From positions 1-58,474 of IMG/VR virus record IMGVR_UViG_3300032083_001532: a stretch of DNA of 58,474 nt, one strand, 5' to 3'. The stretch comes from a virus. Positions 46,712 through 54,452 of this stretch are shown here, in pieces (within the stretch, counting starts at the first letter, position 1; every line of letters starts with the position of its first letter). The notes below the pieces were generated by a model that was not told the origin of the DNA, did no database searches, and saw only the letters and a program-made list of their open reading frames with translations. The position numbers and the translations under genes are program-made.

Positions 46712-48595
46712 TTGTCTACTACTTCACACGACAGCACACTTAACGACTTTGCTGAAACTTCACTACGCGATACAATTGTCTCAAAAGATTTGAGGCAAGG
46801 CCAGCATCGGCTCATCTGCCCGAACTGCTCACCGGGGCGAAAAAAATCATGGGAGCAATGCCTTTCCGTCTACATTGAACCGCACCGGGCGATGTATTCC
46901 TGCAAGCACTGCGCGTGGGAAGGCTCTGTGCCGCTGCGGGATAACATCGTTAATTTCAGGCCCAAGCAGCCGAAGGAAGAGGATGAAAAGGCGCTTGATC
47001 TGGGCTTCGACATCAGCCCACCCACGGAAAAACAATACCAGTACATGGAAAGCGTCAGGCATATACCGCGCACCACCGTCGATCACTACGAGCTATGCTC
47101 TGCCCAAAAATGGTTCCGGGCACACAAAGAAGAACGAGAGGCGTTAGGGTTCCCTTACCGTTCATCAGCAGCATCAGAGTTTCACGCCATCAAGTGGCGC
47201 AGCGACAAGAAGCAGTGGACACAGGATGGGGGTGCAAAAAGCTTCTTCGGCCTCAAGCAGTTTGAGCGGTCAGCATCCGGCCCCACCGAGGAAGACCCGC
47301 TCATCATCACGGAGGGTGAATTCGATGCGCTGGCAGCGCACGCAAGCGGATACCATCACGCCCTAAGCGTACCGAACGGGGCACCCATGAAACTAAGCAC
47401 ACAGAAGAAGGCTCCCGGCGACGACCGGAAATACCATTTCTTGTGGGCTGCTAGGAACTTGCTGGAAAATTGTGACAGGGCATATATTGCTTGTGATGCT
47501 GACGACCAAGGGGAAATCCTTGCGGAGGAACTGGGGCGCAGGATTGGCAAGATTAAATGCTGGCGCGTTAAGTACCCAGAGGACTGCAAAGACCTGAACG
47601 ATGTGCTGGTCAAGCACGGGAAGGATGAGGTCCAGAAGTGCATAAAGGATGCGGAACCCTTCCCGGTGTCAGGGCTTTACACGGTTGATGATTACCGTGA
47701 TCAGGTTAATGATCTTTATGAGAATGGCTTTGCCAAAGGGGCCACTATTGGCATTCCCGAAGTTGATGAGTTGATGACGATTGTTCCCGGCATGATGACG
47801 GTCGTGACCGGGGTGCCTTCGCACGGCAAATCAACTTTTGTGGACTACATGATGTTCCGTCTGGCTCGGGACCATGGGTGGCGGCACGCGGTCTGTTCAT
47901 TCGAGAACCCGCCATCCTTGCACATCGCAAAGCTGGCGCAGACGTTTACGCGCAAGCCTTTCTTCGATGGGCCGAACGAGCGAATGTCCCAATACGAAAA
48001 GGCGCTGGCTTTGGATTGGGTCAAGGATCGCTTTGTGTTCATCAGCGAGAGCGACGGGACGCCGCCTACGGTCGATAGCGTGCTTGAGCGTGCGAAGACT
48101 GCGGTCATGCGTTACGGGATAAACGGTCTGGTGATTGATCCGTATTCGCGCCTGAACGTCAAGGGCGAAGACGACACAGCAGGGATCGGTGACATGCTCA
48201 CGAAGGTGCAGGCGTTCGCAGCAGCGCACAGCGTCCATGTGTGGTTCGTGGCACACCCGAAGAAGCCGCAGTTTCCTGATGGGTATGTGCCAGCAGGCTA
48301 TGATATATCGGGGTCGGCCCACTGGTACAATCACACTGATTTTGGGGTTACCGTTCATCGCCCGGACAGGGAGAGCGCCAACGTAGAGGTACACGTTTGG
48401 AAGGTACGATGGGCAAACCTGCTTGGTAAACAGGGGCAAGCTGATATAAGATACGAACCTGTGACCAATCACTATTCGCAAAGGAATGGGTATGGCTACC
48501 AAGCGGAAGAGGAAGCGCAAAGTCCAGAGGAAGCCTTACGGCAGCGCGTCATCGACGGGGAGGCGCTCGAAGACCTCCCAGCATATCTCACTTGA
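46712..48595 (+). CDS. Primase-helicase, Twinkle/T7 gp4-like
   Basis: 627 aa from a TTG with AACTGGAAGGGAAAAAC just upstream, the same leader as the minus-strand early genes. Zinc-binding domain with C36, C39, C64 and C67; Toprim domain with TEGEFDAL (about 199) and ACDADDQGE (about 263); RecA-like helicase with Walker A GVPSHGKST (about 370), Walker B GLVIDPYSRLN and VWFVAHPKKPQF. It would unwind and prime at the fork. It is the only replisome enzyme in the window; no polymerase gene is seen. The last 110 bp overlap the next gene. Confidence 0.92.
   Translation: MSTTSHDSTLNDFAETSLRDTIVSKDLRQGQHRLICPNCSPGRKKSWEQCLSVYIEPHRAMYSCKHCAWEGSVPLRDNIVNFRPKQPKEEDEKALDLGFDISPPTEKQYQYMESVRHIPRTTVDHYELCSAQKWFRAHKEEREALGFPYRSSAASEFHAIKWRSDKKQWTQDGGAKSFFGLKQFERSASGPTEEDPLIITEGEFDALAAHASGYHHALSVPNGAPMKLSTQKKAPGDDRKYHFLWAARNLLENCDRAYIACDADDQGEILAEELGRRIGKIKCWRVKYPEDCKDLNDVLVKHGKDEVQKCIKDAEPFPVSGLYTVDDYRDQVNDLYENGFAKGATIGIPEVDELMTIVPGMMTVVTGVPSHGKSTFVDYMMFRLARDHGWRHAVCSFENPPSLHIAKLAQTFTRKPFFDGPNERMSQYEKALALDWVKDRFVFISESDGTPPTVDSVLERAKTAVMRYGINGLVIDPYSRLNVKGEDDTAGIGDMLTKVQAFAAAHSVHVWFVAHPKKPQFPDGYVPAGYDISGSAHWYNHTDFGVTVHRPDRESANVEVHVWKVRWANLLGKQGQADIRYEPVTNHYSQRNGYGYQAEEEAQSPEEALRQRVIDGEALEDLPAYLT
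48461..48475 (+). promoter_or_regulatory. RTGACYRRTCACYAT element, copy d
   Basis: GTGACCAATCACTAT is embedded in the primase-helicase coding sequence (encoding VTNHY), followed by AAAGGA and the ATG of the next gene at 48486. The order element, ribosome-binding site, start codon is the same as in the non-coding early leaders. Confidence 0.5.
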
Positions 48596-49088
48596 CTTCG
48601 GCACCCCAGAGGCTCGCAATCACAACACGATGCGTGTTGAGAATGTTGACCCCAAGGGCAACATTGTTCGGATCAGGAACCTAGATCAGACAGAATTTGA
48701 CAGGCTGGCCCTTGTTGGGGATATAACGCCAGACCAGTTTCAAGCGGGTCAGCAGTTCTCAAGCGCGTGTTGGAAGGCAGGGGGTTTTGTGAAGGCTGTG
48801 AATTGGGGGCGCACAGGTGGGAGCGCAGGTAACAGCCACGAAAGGCGAGCGGTCTTGTCGGCTATGGCGGCAGCAGAACCGCTTCACTACATGCAGAAGA
48901 ATTGCGGCAGGGATGTCGCGGGGTTGGTCGTTCGGGTGGCTATAGACCAAGAGCGATGCACGGGTAAGGCGCTGCAAGATTTACGGGGGGGGTTGGATGC
49001 GTTGGTGCGGTACTATTCCGCAGCCATAAAACGCAAACAAAAAAAGAGGGCGGCTGCTTTCGCAGCCGCCCTTTCTTCGGTCGGTTGA
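48486..49088 (+). CDS. Basic hypothetical protein overlapping primase
   Basis: 200 aa; AAAGGA precedes the ATG. The first 37 residues, within the 110 bp overlap, are strongly basic (TKRKRKRKVQRKPYG). The rest is a helical domain (LDQTEFDRLALVGDITPDQF, QAGQQFSSACWKAGGFVKAV, GLVVRVAIDQERCTGKALQD, LRGGLDALVRYYSAAIKRKQ) resembling small HTH-containing phage proteins of the DUF6456 type, though this is from memory. Could be a nucleic-acid-binding regulator. An internal ATG at 48630 would remove the overlap. Its end contains the terminator hairpin. Confidence 0.7.
   Translation: MGMATKRKRKRKVQRKPYGSASSTGRRSKTSQHISLDFGTPEARNHNTMRVENVDPKGNIVRIRNLDQTEFDRLALVGDITPDQFQAGQQFSSACWKAGGFVKAVNWGRTGGSAGNSHERRAVLSAMAAAEPLHYMQKNCGRDVAGLVVRVAIDQERCTGKALQDLRGGLDALVRYYSAAIKRKQKKRAAAFAAALSSVG
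49047..49077. terminator. Bidirectional rho-independent terminator
   Basis: Perfect 11 bp stem AGGGCGGCTGC / GCAGCCGCCCT with a TTTC loop, flanked by TTCTT on the plus strand and by an A-run (T-run on the minus strand) on the other side. It lies inside the last codons of the plus-strand gene and faces the convergent minus-strand early region, so it can stop transcription from both sides. Confidence 0.85.
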
Positions 49089-49131
49089 GTAACCTGCTAT
49101 TCAGGAAGTGCAATCCACCATGTAGTTGGGT

Positions 49132-49503
49132 TTATCCCCCATAGTTTTTTCCTTCCATTTCCTGAACGTCATCCTGTGCTTCGTACATGCTGTTCCATAC
49201 TTGGTGCAACATGCGCATCCGGTAATGATGGTCATCATCAAATTGGGACGCTTTGGCGACACGGTTCTTGAAGTTGGTGTAAGTGATGTTGTTGATTTCC
49301 TTTGTCAGTTCTTCAACAACGATTGGCTTGTCGATAAAGGCGCGGAACCGATAGTCCGTCCCGGCACCCTCAATTACATTTGCGTTTGTGTGCCCAAAGA
49401 TACTTTCGATGTCTCCGGGGAACCGGGCGCGGACGCAGAAGCGTTCGCTGTTATTCTTGTCTTCGACAACAGACAAGACTGCGTTTTCAGTAAATAACCA
49501 CAT
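49132..49503 (-). CDS. Conserved-type hypothetical protein, 123 aa
   Basis: GGAAGG before the ATG. The start MWLFTENAVLSVVEDKNNSE, with RFCVRARFPGDIESIFG and YRFRAFIDKPIVVEELTKEI, NNITYTNFKNRVAK, belongs to a family of bacterial and phage proteins beginning MWLFT..., of unknown function. A good -35 box upstream suggests its own promoter. Last gene of the early minus-strand region before the bidirectional terminator. Confidence 0.75.
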   Translation of the reverse strand: MWLFTENAVLSVVEDKNNSERFCVRARFPGDIESIFGHTNANVIEGAGTDYRFRAFIDKPIVVEELTKEINNITYTNFKNRVAKASQFDDDHHYRMRMLHQVWNSMYEAQDDVQEMEGKNYGG

Positions 49504-49531
49504 ATGTTTTTCCTTCCAGTGATTTGACGTT

Positions 49532-49558
49532 TGTATAGTAAAGTAGTAGCCGTGTCAA
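49532..49558 (-). promoter_or_regulatory. Candidate sigma70-type promoter
   Basis: On the minus strand TTGACA (49553-49558) precedes TATACA (49532-49537) with a 15 bp spacer; TACAAA gives a 17 bp spacer. It would serve the gene starting at 49503. The -35 is perfect but the spacing is uncertain. Confidence 0.4.
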
Positions 49559-49579
49559 GGGCTATACGCAAAGGCGTGC

Positions 49580-49636
49580 TAAAGTTTTATTGGTTTTCCC
49601 TTCCAAGTTAATAGTGATTGGTCACAAATAACCTAA
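49580..49636 (-). promoter_or_regulatory. Orphan early-gene leader (copy e)
   Basis: Read on the minus strand: the TTAGGTTATT box, element GTGACCAATCACTAT (49611-49625), then TTGGAAGGGAAAACCA followed by ATA AAA CTT TAG instead of an ATG and a gene. All parts of the early leader are present but no open frame follows, so this looks like a remnant of a deleted gene or a leader left after module exchange. Confidence 0.5.
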
Positions 49637-49653
49637 CGAATAAATGGCAGGGA

Positions 49654-49685
49654 CCGGGATTAGCGGTAGCGAACCGCCTACCCGG
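49654..49685 (-). ncRNA. Structured intergenic hairpin
   Basis: Two-part stem: CCGGG / CCCGG outer and GCGGT / ACCGC inner, with a 4/3 nt internal loop and a 5 nt apical loop. It lies just downstream (minus sense) of the 58-aa gene, in the position that holds a single GC-rich hairpin in the other early gaps. It is not a tRNA: no acceptor stem or T-loop. Confidence 0.45.
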
Positions 49686-49718
49686 CTTACGACACCCAGT
49701 TGCCGACACCGCGCAGTG

Positions 49719-49895
49719 TTAGCGTTTCATGTTCATGTCTACCTGATCTTGTTCAGTGCGTGACAGGGACACCTTTAGTTTGTTGTTGCTGGCTTCGACA
49801 GTTACGCTCCAACCATCTTGGCGCAACTCATCAATTGCTTGCCCAAAGGGTTCTAGCGCGGCGTTTACTTTGTCTACCGCCTCTTGCCTGTTCAT
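49719..49895 (-). CDS. Small hypothetical protein, 58 aa
   Basis: Start at the ATG of MNRQEAVDKVNAALEPFGQA, with GGAGAAAAACC upstream. Helix then a strand pair (GWSVTVEASNNKLKVSLSRT). A longer frame from 50015 passes through the neighbouring gene and has no own ribosome-binding site. It overlaps the 3' end of the next upstream gene by 65 bp, which is unusual, so one of the two ends may be mis-assigned. Confidence 0.55.
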   Translation of the reverse strand: MNRQEAVDKVNAALEPFGQAIDELRQDGWSVTVEASNNKLKVSLSRTEQDQVDMNMKR

Positions 49896-50139
49896 TGGTT
49901 TTTCTCCATCCCAACAGAATGTTGGTGCTATAGAAGTCTCTGGAACGACCGTCTCTCTCGTACAATAGCGCAACTCTAGCGCACGGCACCACACGAAAGC
50001 GAGCGCCAAATACACGAAAGCGCATATTGGTGAAACGTTCGCCGGGACATGCTCGTGCTAGTCGTTTCAGTTCATCAAGGGTGATTGGCCTGCCCCTTTT
50101 GGGGACAGGCTTTTCAAGGATGCGATTATACATCCTCAT
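49831..50139 (-). CDS. Hypothetical protein, 102 aa
   Basis: ATGA overlap with the upstream gene at 50136, so translation is coupled. Basic protein (PKRGRPITLDELKRLARACP, GERFTNMRFRVFGARFRVVP); the last 25 residues are Arg-rich and overlap the 58-aa gene. No family is recognised. A frame change near the end would shorten it, but no evidence for one is seen. Confidence 0.55.
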   Translation of the reverse strand: MRMYNRILEKPVPKRGRPITLDELKRLARACPGERFTNMRFRVFGARFRVVPCARVALLYERDGRSRDFYSTNILLGWRKTNEQARGGRQSKRRARTLWASN

Positions 50140-50804
50140 TGTGATCCCACAGCGTCAAGCAGGGCTTTATCGGGAAGCGGCGCACCCCAGACAGTTTCTG
50201 GTTTTGTTCCAGACGTGGTTAGTTCTTTTATTAAGGCGTATGTGGCTTGACCGCGCAGGTCCATCAGCCAATCATAGGCTTTGCTGTTTCGCCAGCCGAC
50301 ATCATTACAGGCTTGATATTCAAAGCAATTTACGCTTGAGATAACCTGAGTTGGTTCAAATGCTGGCCAGTAATTATTTTCAAGAACGCTTATAGCGGCT
50401 TCCTTGTAGTTCGCTGAAGCAACTTCATCCTGTCCGTACCGGGCCTGCATGGAAAGCTGATTGCTTTCGATTAGCATGTCCAGAATTCTGTGAATGCTTT
50501 CCCCTGTATAGGGGCGATCAGAATAGCTTTCGGACGCCCGGACAAGGTACGCCAGATGGTGCGGGTCTACATAAAATGCGAATGGTTTGATCTCCTCTTT
50601 ACTCTCCACAACTTTCCAGTTTTTATCAGTGATGACGTAGGGCCTCTCAAAGCCATCCAGCGCCTCAAAGGTTTCTTTGAGTGTTGGGAACCCATCCCAT
50701 ACTTGTGGCGTGCCGCCCCACCTTTTCAGGTAGCGCAAGTGGTCGTTTACGGAGCCTTGCTCGTAATCTCCATCAGACCAGAACACAAAATAGTTCAAGT
50801 TCAT
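50136..50804 (-). CDS. Hypothetical protein, 222 aa
   Basis: Leader AACTGGAAGGAAGAACC precedes the ATG. N-terminus NLNYFVFWSDGDYEQGSVND and a mixed helical body (VDPHHLAYLVRASESYSDRP, SSVNCFEYQACNDVGWRNSK, AYDWLMDLRGQATYALIKEL). No recognisable family, signal or membrane segment. Early-region location suggests a host-takeover role, but that is inference. Confidence 0.7.
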   Translation of the reverse strand: MNLNYFVFWSDGDYEQGSVNDHLRYLKRWGGTPQVWDGFPTLKETFEALDGFERPYVITDKNWKVVESKEEIKPFAFYVDPHHLAYLVRASESYSDRPYTGESIHRILDMLIESNQLSMQARYGQDEVASANYKEAAISVLENNYWPAFEPTQVISSVNCFEYQACNDVGWRNSKAYDWLMDLRGQATYALIKELTTSGTKPETVWGAPLPDKALLDAVGSQ

Positions 50805-50914
50805 GGTTCTTCCTTCCAGTTAAAATGTTATCAGTCACAATTTGCGACTAGGGTTATTGAAAATAACCTAACGAATGGGGTGGTGCGCAGTAGATGTACC
50901 GCGCACCACCAGCG
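50805..50914 (-). promoter_or_regulatory. Early intergenic cassette, long type
   Basis: Minus-sense order: perfect 10 bp hairpin GGTGGTGCGC / GCGCACCACC (50879-50910), GTTAGGTTATT box, small hairpin GGTTATTTTCAATAACC, half-degenerate dyad with element GTGACTGATAACATT (50824-50838), then AACTGGAAGGAAGAACC and the ATG at 50804. Confidence 0.6.
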
Positions 50915-51154
50915 TTACCCGATCCCCAAAGCGTCAGCAACCTTGTCTTTGTTCATAACGTCGGTGCGGCTCATGTAGACAGCGGGACCGTCCAATACGG
51001 CCTTAAAGCCTTCGCCGTGGGCACGCTGGGCGTACCATTGGCCATGGTCGTTGCAGTTGATATAGGCCACTAGGTTCGACATTGAGCCAGTGTGACCCGC
51101 ATACATGTGGTGCTGATTGCGGTGGCTGTTCAGGATTATGTAGTTCGTGTCCAT
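50915..51154 (-). CDS. Hypothetical protein, 79 aa
   Basis: Start at MDTNYIILNSHRNQHHMYAG with GGAAGGAAAACCA upstream. An in-frame ATG within the regulatory element (51187) would add MTNHYQLEGKP; that extension is encoded by the conserved leader and so is less likely to be protein. His/Gly/Tyr-rich, small folded domain (MSNLVAYINCNDHGQWYAQR, AVYMSRTDVMNKDKVADALG). Function unknown. Confidence 0.68.
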   Translation of the reverse strand: MDTNYIILNSHRNQHHMYAGHTGSMSNLVAYINCNDHGQWYAQRAHGEGFKAVLDGPAVYMSRTDVMNKDKVADALGIG

Positions 51155-51249
51155 TGGTTTTCCTTCCAGTTGATAGTGATTGGTCATAAATAACCTAACC
51201 GGGTAGCAGTTAGATCACTTACGTTCTCTAACTGCGTCCCCGAATGATT
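51155..51249 (-). promoter_or_regulatory. Early intergenic cassette, medium type
   Basis: Minus-sense order: hairpin 51201-51240 (9 bp paired stem next to the loop TCACTTACGTTC in plus sense), GGTTAGGTTATT box, element ATGACCAATCACTAT (51173-51187), leader AACTGGAAGGAAAACCA, then the ATG at 51154. The 12-nt loop is identical to that at 53524-53535 although the stems differ. Confidence 0.65.
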
Positions 51250-51828
51250 TTAGTTCATGCCAAGTTTGTCTTTGGCGTCATGGATGGTGGAAATCAGGCG
51301 TTGTCTTAGGGCCTTGTCGCCACGGTCCATAACCGCCGCAAGTTGCTCTGCCTCTGGCAGATAGACCTTCGCAAAGTCAGGGTCGTGATCGGCAATATCA
51401 AGTGTGTTGTCTATCAAGTCAGCATACTTGATGGTTTGTGTCGCATAGCCTTGAGAAGAGGCTCGGACAGCTTCGGCAGCTTTACGGGCGGGCCTGTTCA
51501 TGTCAGGATACGCTTCGTGTGTGTAACGATCCGTCAGATCATCCACCCATTCAGCCACAATCGGCCCAAATTGTTCATCAATTTCACGCCTTGTCACTCC
51601 GCAATCTTCGATTGTGTCATGCAAGACTGCGGCACAAAGCATAGCTTGGTTTGCCAAAGCTATGTGCTTCATGTCGTGGCCTGAGTTTATAAGCGTGTGT
51701 GCCACGTTCAGCGGATGCTGAATATATGGCGTGTCTGTGTATTTGCGGACTTGCCCATCATGGACTTCGGTCGCAAAATCAATAGCACGCTTAAATCCCG
51801 GCGAAGCCGTTATAGGATATGTCGTCAT
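51250..51828 (-). CDS. Small alarmone hydrolase, SpoT/MESH1-like
   Basis: 192 aa, starting after leader TTGGAAGGGAAAACACC. HD-domain (p)ppGpp hydrolase motifs in order: VHDGQVRKYTDTPYIQHPLN (H23, H38), AAVLHDTIEDCGVT (H70, D71, E74, D75) and QTIKYADLIDNTLD (D138). This is the pattern of RSH hydrolase domains without synthetase, TGS or ACT domains. It would break down (p)ppGpp and keep the host from a stringent response during infection, as proposed for phage MazG. An in-frame upstream ATG at 51864 lies in the regulatory element. Confidence 0.85.
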   Translation of the reverse strand: MTTYPITASPGFKRAIDFATEVHDGQVRKYTDTPYIQHPLNVAHTLINSGHDMKHIALANQAMLCAAVLHDTIEDCGVTRREIDEQFGPIVAEWVDDLTDRYTHEAYPDMNRPARKAAEAVRASSQGYATQTIKYADLIDNTLDIADHDPDFAKVYLPEAEQLAAVMDRGDKALRQRLISTIHDAKDKLGMN

Positions 51829-51907
51829 GGTGTTTTCCCTTCCAAGTAAATAGTGATTTGTCATAAATTGACTAACGGGGACAGGGTGTTAGCCCTGCCC
51901 CCAATGC
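51829..51907 (-). promoter_or_regulatory. Early intergenic cassette, medium type
   Basis: Hairpin 51877-51901 (GGGG-A-CAGGG / CCCTG-CCCC, loop region GTTA), a degenerate GTTAGTCAATT box, element ATGACAAATCACTAT (51850-51864), leader TTGGAAGGGAAAACACC, ATG 51828. Confidence 0.6.
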
Positions 51908-53437
51908 TTAGGCAGCGATTTGTGAGACATCTTCCTCGAAGAGGATGATCTGGCCAAAAGGCACCGGGTACTGGCCAGCCTTCAAGGCTTTGCCATAGCA
52001 CCCATGATGCTTGCGCCAGTTGACGCCGTTTCGATCAGACATCCAGTAGACTGGATAGTCTGGAGCGTCCCCAAAGTCACCATCGTATGCTATCAGGTCA
52101 GTGAAGTAGATTGCGCCCTTGATGTTGGCGCATTCTTCGTTGAGGTAATCGAACCCCGGATAAAACCGGGTGCCACCACCGCCAACGGGGTTGAATTTGA
52201 TTTCTTCACCAAGGGTGAAGGTATCAACCCCCTTCACGTCATAATCCACGTAGAGAACGTGGACAGTCTGTGGCGCAGCTTCTTCGACAAGTTCGTTGAG
52301 CTTTTCTTCGAAAAGCGCAAGCAAGTCTTCGTTGATAGATGCCGACGTGTCGATCAGCACTGCCAGTTCGCCTGCGTCTTCCTTCACAATGGAAGGAAGA
52401 TATACGTCACTGGCAATCCGGCGACGATTGGGACGGTTCCAAGTCGTAGACTTGGGGAACATCTGCGAGAATGCTTCCTGCAACTCGTCGCGCCAGTCGA
52501 TGGTCTTGACCTTCAACGCCTCATTAACGATGCGTTGAATGCCGCCATCACCGGCACCCTTGGTTGCGTTCTGCACTTGCGCAGCCTGCACCACGTTGAT
52601 CTGGGTGTCTTTTTCAAGCTTGTCCAGATCAGCCTGTGAAAACGGTTTACCGTCGTCATCGCATGGTGGCAGGATGTCCCCAAAGAAGTCGTCGTCTCCA
52701 AAGGTAACATCGTCACCTTCGGTGTCGTCGTCACCATTGCCGCCACTGTCACTGTCGTCACCTTCGGTGTCGTCGTCACCGGAGCCACCGTTACCTTCGG
52801 TATCGGCGTCTTCGCTGTCGTCGTCATCGTTGCCGGGATCATTACTGTTACCAGTAATATCTTCGTCGTCTTGGTCGTCACCTTCGGTGTCGCGATCACC
52901 AGACGGCTTGCCGTGGTAGCCACCTTCGCCATCTTCGCAACCTTCGCCATCTTCGCCATCTTCGCGCGGCTTGCCCCACGGTTCGGCAATAGGCTCTTTA
53001 GCCTTCCACAAGATACTATAAGTATCTTCTGCGGAACCGTTCAGTTCAGGGTCGTAAAGGCCCTTGCCGTGGGGGAATTCAAACAGCGGCTTACCCTTGC
53101 TATCTCTGGCATCCACAAGGATGCTGTTGATAGAGTAGTCCGTTGCCTCACCCCATGTGTCACGATCACGATTGCCCATCCGCACAGAGTGCAGGCAGGC
53201 AATATGTGACAGTTCATGTGCTGCCAGAGTAACAACCTCACCGATGGTGAGGATGTCGAGAAAATCCGGGTTGTAGTATACCCGGACGCCATCAGTCGCC
53301 GCTGTTTTGATAGGAAAACCGCCAAGGGTTTTCTTTGCTATCACATACGGCACCTTGACAGCCAAGGTTCCATAGAATGGCGAATGACGGAGCAAGCGAG
53401 TGTAAGCTTCGCTTAATTTTGCTTCTGGTGTCATCAT
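51908..53437 (-). CDS. VWA-domain protein with metallopeptidase domain
   Basis: 509 aa. N-terminal zinc-peptidase-like domain with AAHELSHIACLH (HELSH 74-78). A very acidic low-complexity middle (about 165-265; DTEGDD-type repeats), then a C-terminal von Willebrand A-like domain with MIDAS motif LIDTSASINEDLLALFEEKL (about 365) and GGGGTRFYPGFDYL. This order matches DUF2201-type VWA proteins, which usually work with a MoxR-type AAA+ ATPase; one is encoded at 54560. The system may remodel or mature a protein complex. Early leader upstream. Confidence 0.82.
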   Translation of the reverse strand: MMTPEAKLSEAYTRLLRHSPFYGTLAVKVPYVIAKKTLGGFPIKTAATDGVRVYYNPDFLDILTIGEVVTLAAHELSHIACLHSVRMGNRDRDTWGEATDYSINSILVDARDSKGKPLFEFPHGKGLYDPELNGSAEDTYSILWKAKEPIAEPWGKPREDGEDGEGCEDGEGGYHGKPSGDRDTEGDDQDDEDITGNSNDPGNDDDDSEDADTEGNGGSGDDDTEGDDSDSGGNGDDDTEGDDVTFGDDDFFGDILPPCDDDGKPFSQADLDKLEKDTQINVVQAAQVQNATKGAGDGGIQRIVNEALKVKTIDWRDELQEAFSQMFPKSTTWNRPNRRRIASDVYLPSIVKEDAGELAVLIDTSASINEDLLALFEEKLNELVEEAAPQTVHVLYVDYDVKGVDTFTLGEEIKFNPVGGGGTRFYPGFDYLNEECANIKGAIYFTDLIAYDGDFGDAPDYPVYWMSDRNGVNWRKHHGCYGKALKAGQYPVPFGQIILFEEDVSQIAA

Positions 53438-53558
53438 GGTTGATGTTTCCCTTCCAGTAATTGTTACCAGTCACAATTTGTGACCGGGGCTATTGAAAAT
53501 AACCTAACCGGGATGCGGTTGGATCACTTACGTTCTCCAACCACAGCCCGAATGATTT
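53438..53558 (-). promoter_or_regulatory. Early intergenic cassette, long type
   Basis: Hairpin 53510-53549 with loop TCACTTACGTTC, GGTTAGGTTATT box, small hairpin GGTTATTTTCAATAGCC, inverted repeat GTCACAAATTGTGAC, element GTGACTGGTAACAAT (53460-53474), leader TTACTGGAAGGGAAAC, ATG 53437. Confidence 0.65.
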
Positions 53559-54452
53559 TTAGGTGGATTTGCCGCCACCCGACAAAAAGATGCTTGCCAT
53601 TTCGGCAACATCTTCTGCGGCATCAGCCGCTTTGTCACGAAGATCAGGATCGGATTTCAATTGATCCCTAGAATAGGGAGCAATGTCATCCATGATCCGC
53701 TTTGCGGCCCTTGTCAGGGCCGGGTCGTTGGTCAGGTTCAGATGGGGCAGGGCTTCGGCCAGATCAACCACATGGTTGATTGTGGCGTTGTAGATGTCCC
53801 GCTTGCCACCGTTGCCGGTGTCCTGCCCATAATTGCGCAGGGCGTCGGCAAGATTGCCGACCAGATCGACCACCTTTGTGGCAGGCTCCAAAACAGCGTC
53901 GTTCAGACGCTGGTTCAGCTTTTCGTTCACCGATGCTTCGATAGCGGCGAGAGCATCCTTGGATGCTTTCACGCGGATGTCGTCGGTGTCTGGCACGGCT
54001 TGGTATTCGACTTCACAGACAAATTTGTCCCGAATGTCATCCTTTGAAGGATAGTCCCCTTCATTAAACGCGGTATTCAAGATCAATCTTGCTTCGTCAA
54101 CGGCTTCGCCGTACCCGACTACGAACTGGTCAGCAGCACTATCAAATGCCAGTTTGGCATCCTTGATTGCTTCGTCGCATTTGGTGAATGCGGACATCGG
54201 CAATAGCCGCCAACCACTTTCGTCCCATGGCAGGGTCCATTCTTTCATGGCACGCCGGACATGTTCGCTATGCGTTTTCATGTCCTTGAGTGATTGCACA
54301 TCGACCAGCGGCTTACTGACTTTGAAGTCAGCGCTTGACTGGTGTTTGCTCTGCACTTCCGTGGCAAGCTGGTCATCCAGCTTGCGACCAGACCATTTTT
54401 TGATAGTCACCTTTACCAAGGTGCATCGTTGAGATAAGTCTTTCACGATCAT
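53559..54452 (-). CDS. Helical protein between MoxR and VWA genes
   Basis: 297 aa, preceded by AACTGGAAGGGAAAAAACC. Basic/beta N-terminus (RCTLVKVTIKKWSGRKLDDQ), then a long helical body with AFTKCDEAIKDAKLAFDSAA, RLILNTAFNEGDYPSKDDIR, VEPATKVVDL-type helices and SRDQLKSDPDLRDKAADAAE. Size, helix content and position between the AAA+ and VWA genes resemble DUF3150-type proteins that occur with MoxR/VWA pairs; the family assignment is from memory. Likely third component of one complex. Confidence 0.68.
   Translation of the reverse strand: MIVKDLSQRCTLVKVTIKKWSGRKLDDQLATEVQSKHQSSADFKVSKPLVDVQSLKDMKTHSEHVRRAMKEWTLPWDESGWRLLPMSAFTKCDEAIKDAKLAFDSAADQFVVGYGEAVDEARLILNTAFNEGDYPSKDDIRDKFVCEVEYQAVPDTDDIRVKASKDALAAIEASVNEKLNQRLNDAVLEPATKVVDLVGNLADALRNYGQDTGNGGKRDIYNATINHVVDLAEALPHLNLTNDPALTRAAKRIMDDIAPYSRDQLKSDPDLRDKAADAAEDVAEMASIFLSGGGKST

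Noticed and set aside
49646-49705. A tRNA-like or cloverleaf structure
   Set aside because: Only one branched hairpin forms; there is no 7-bp acceptor stem, T-loop or anticodon arm.
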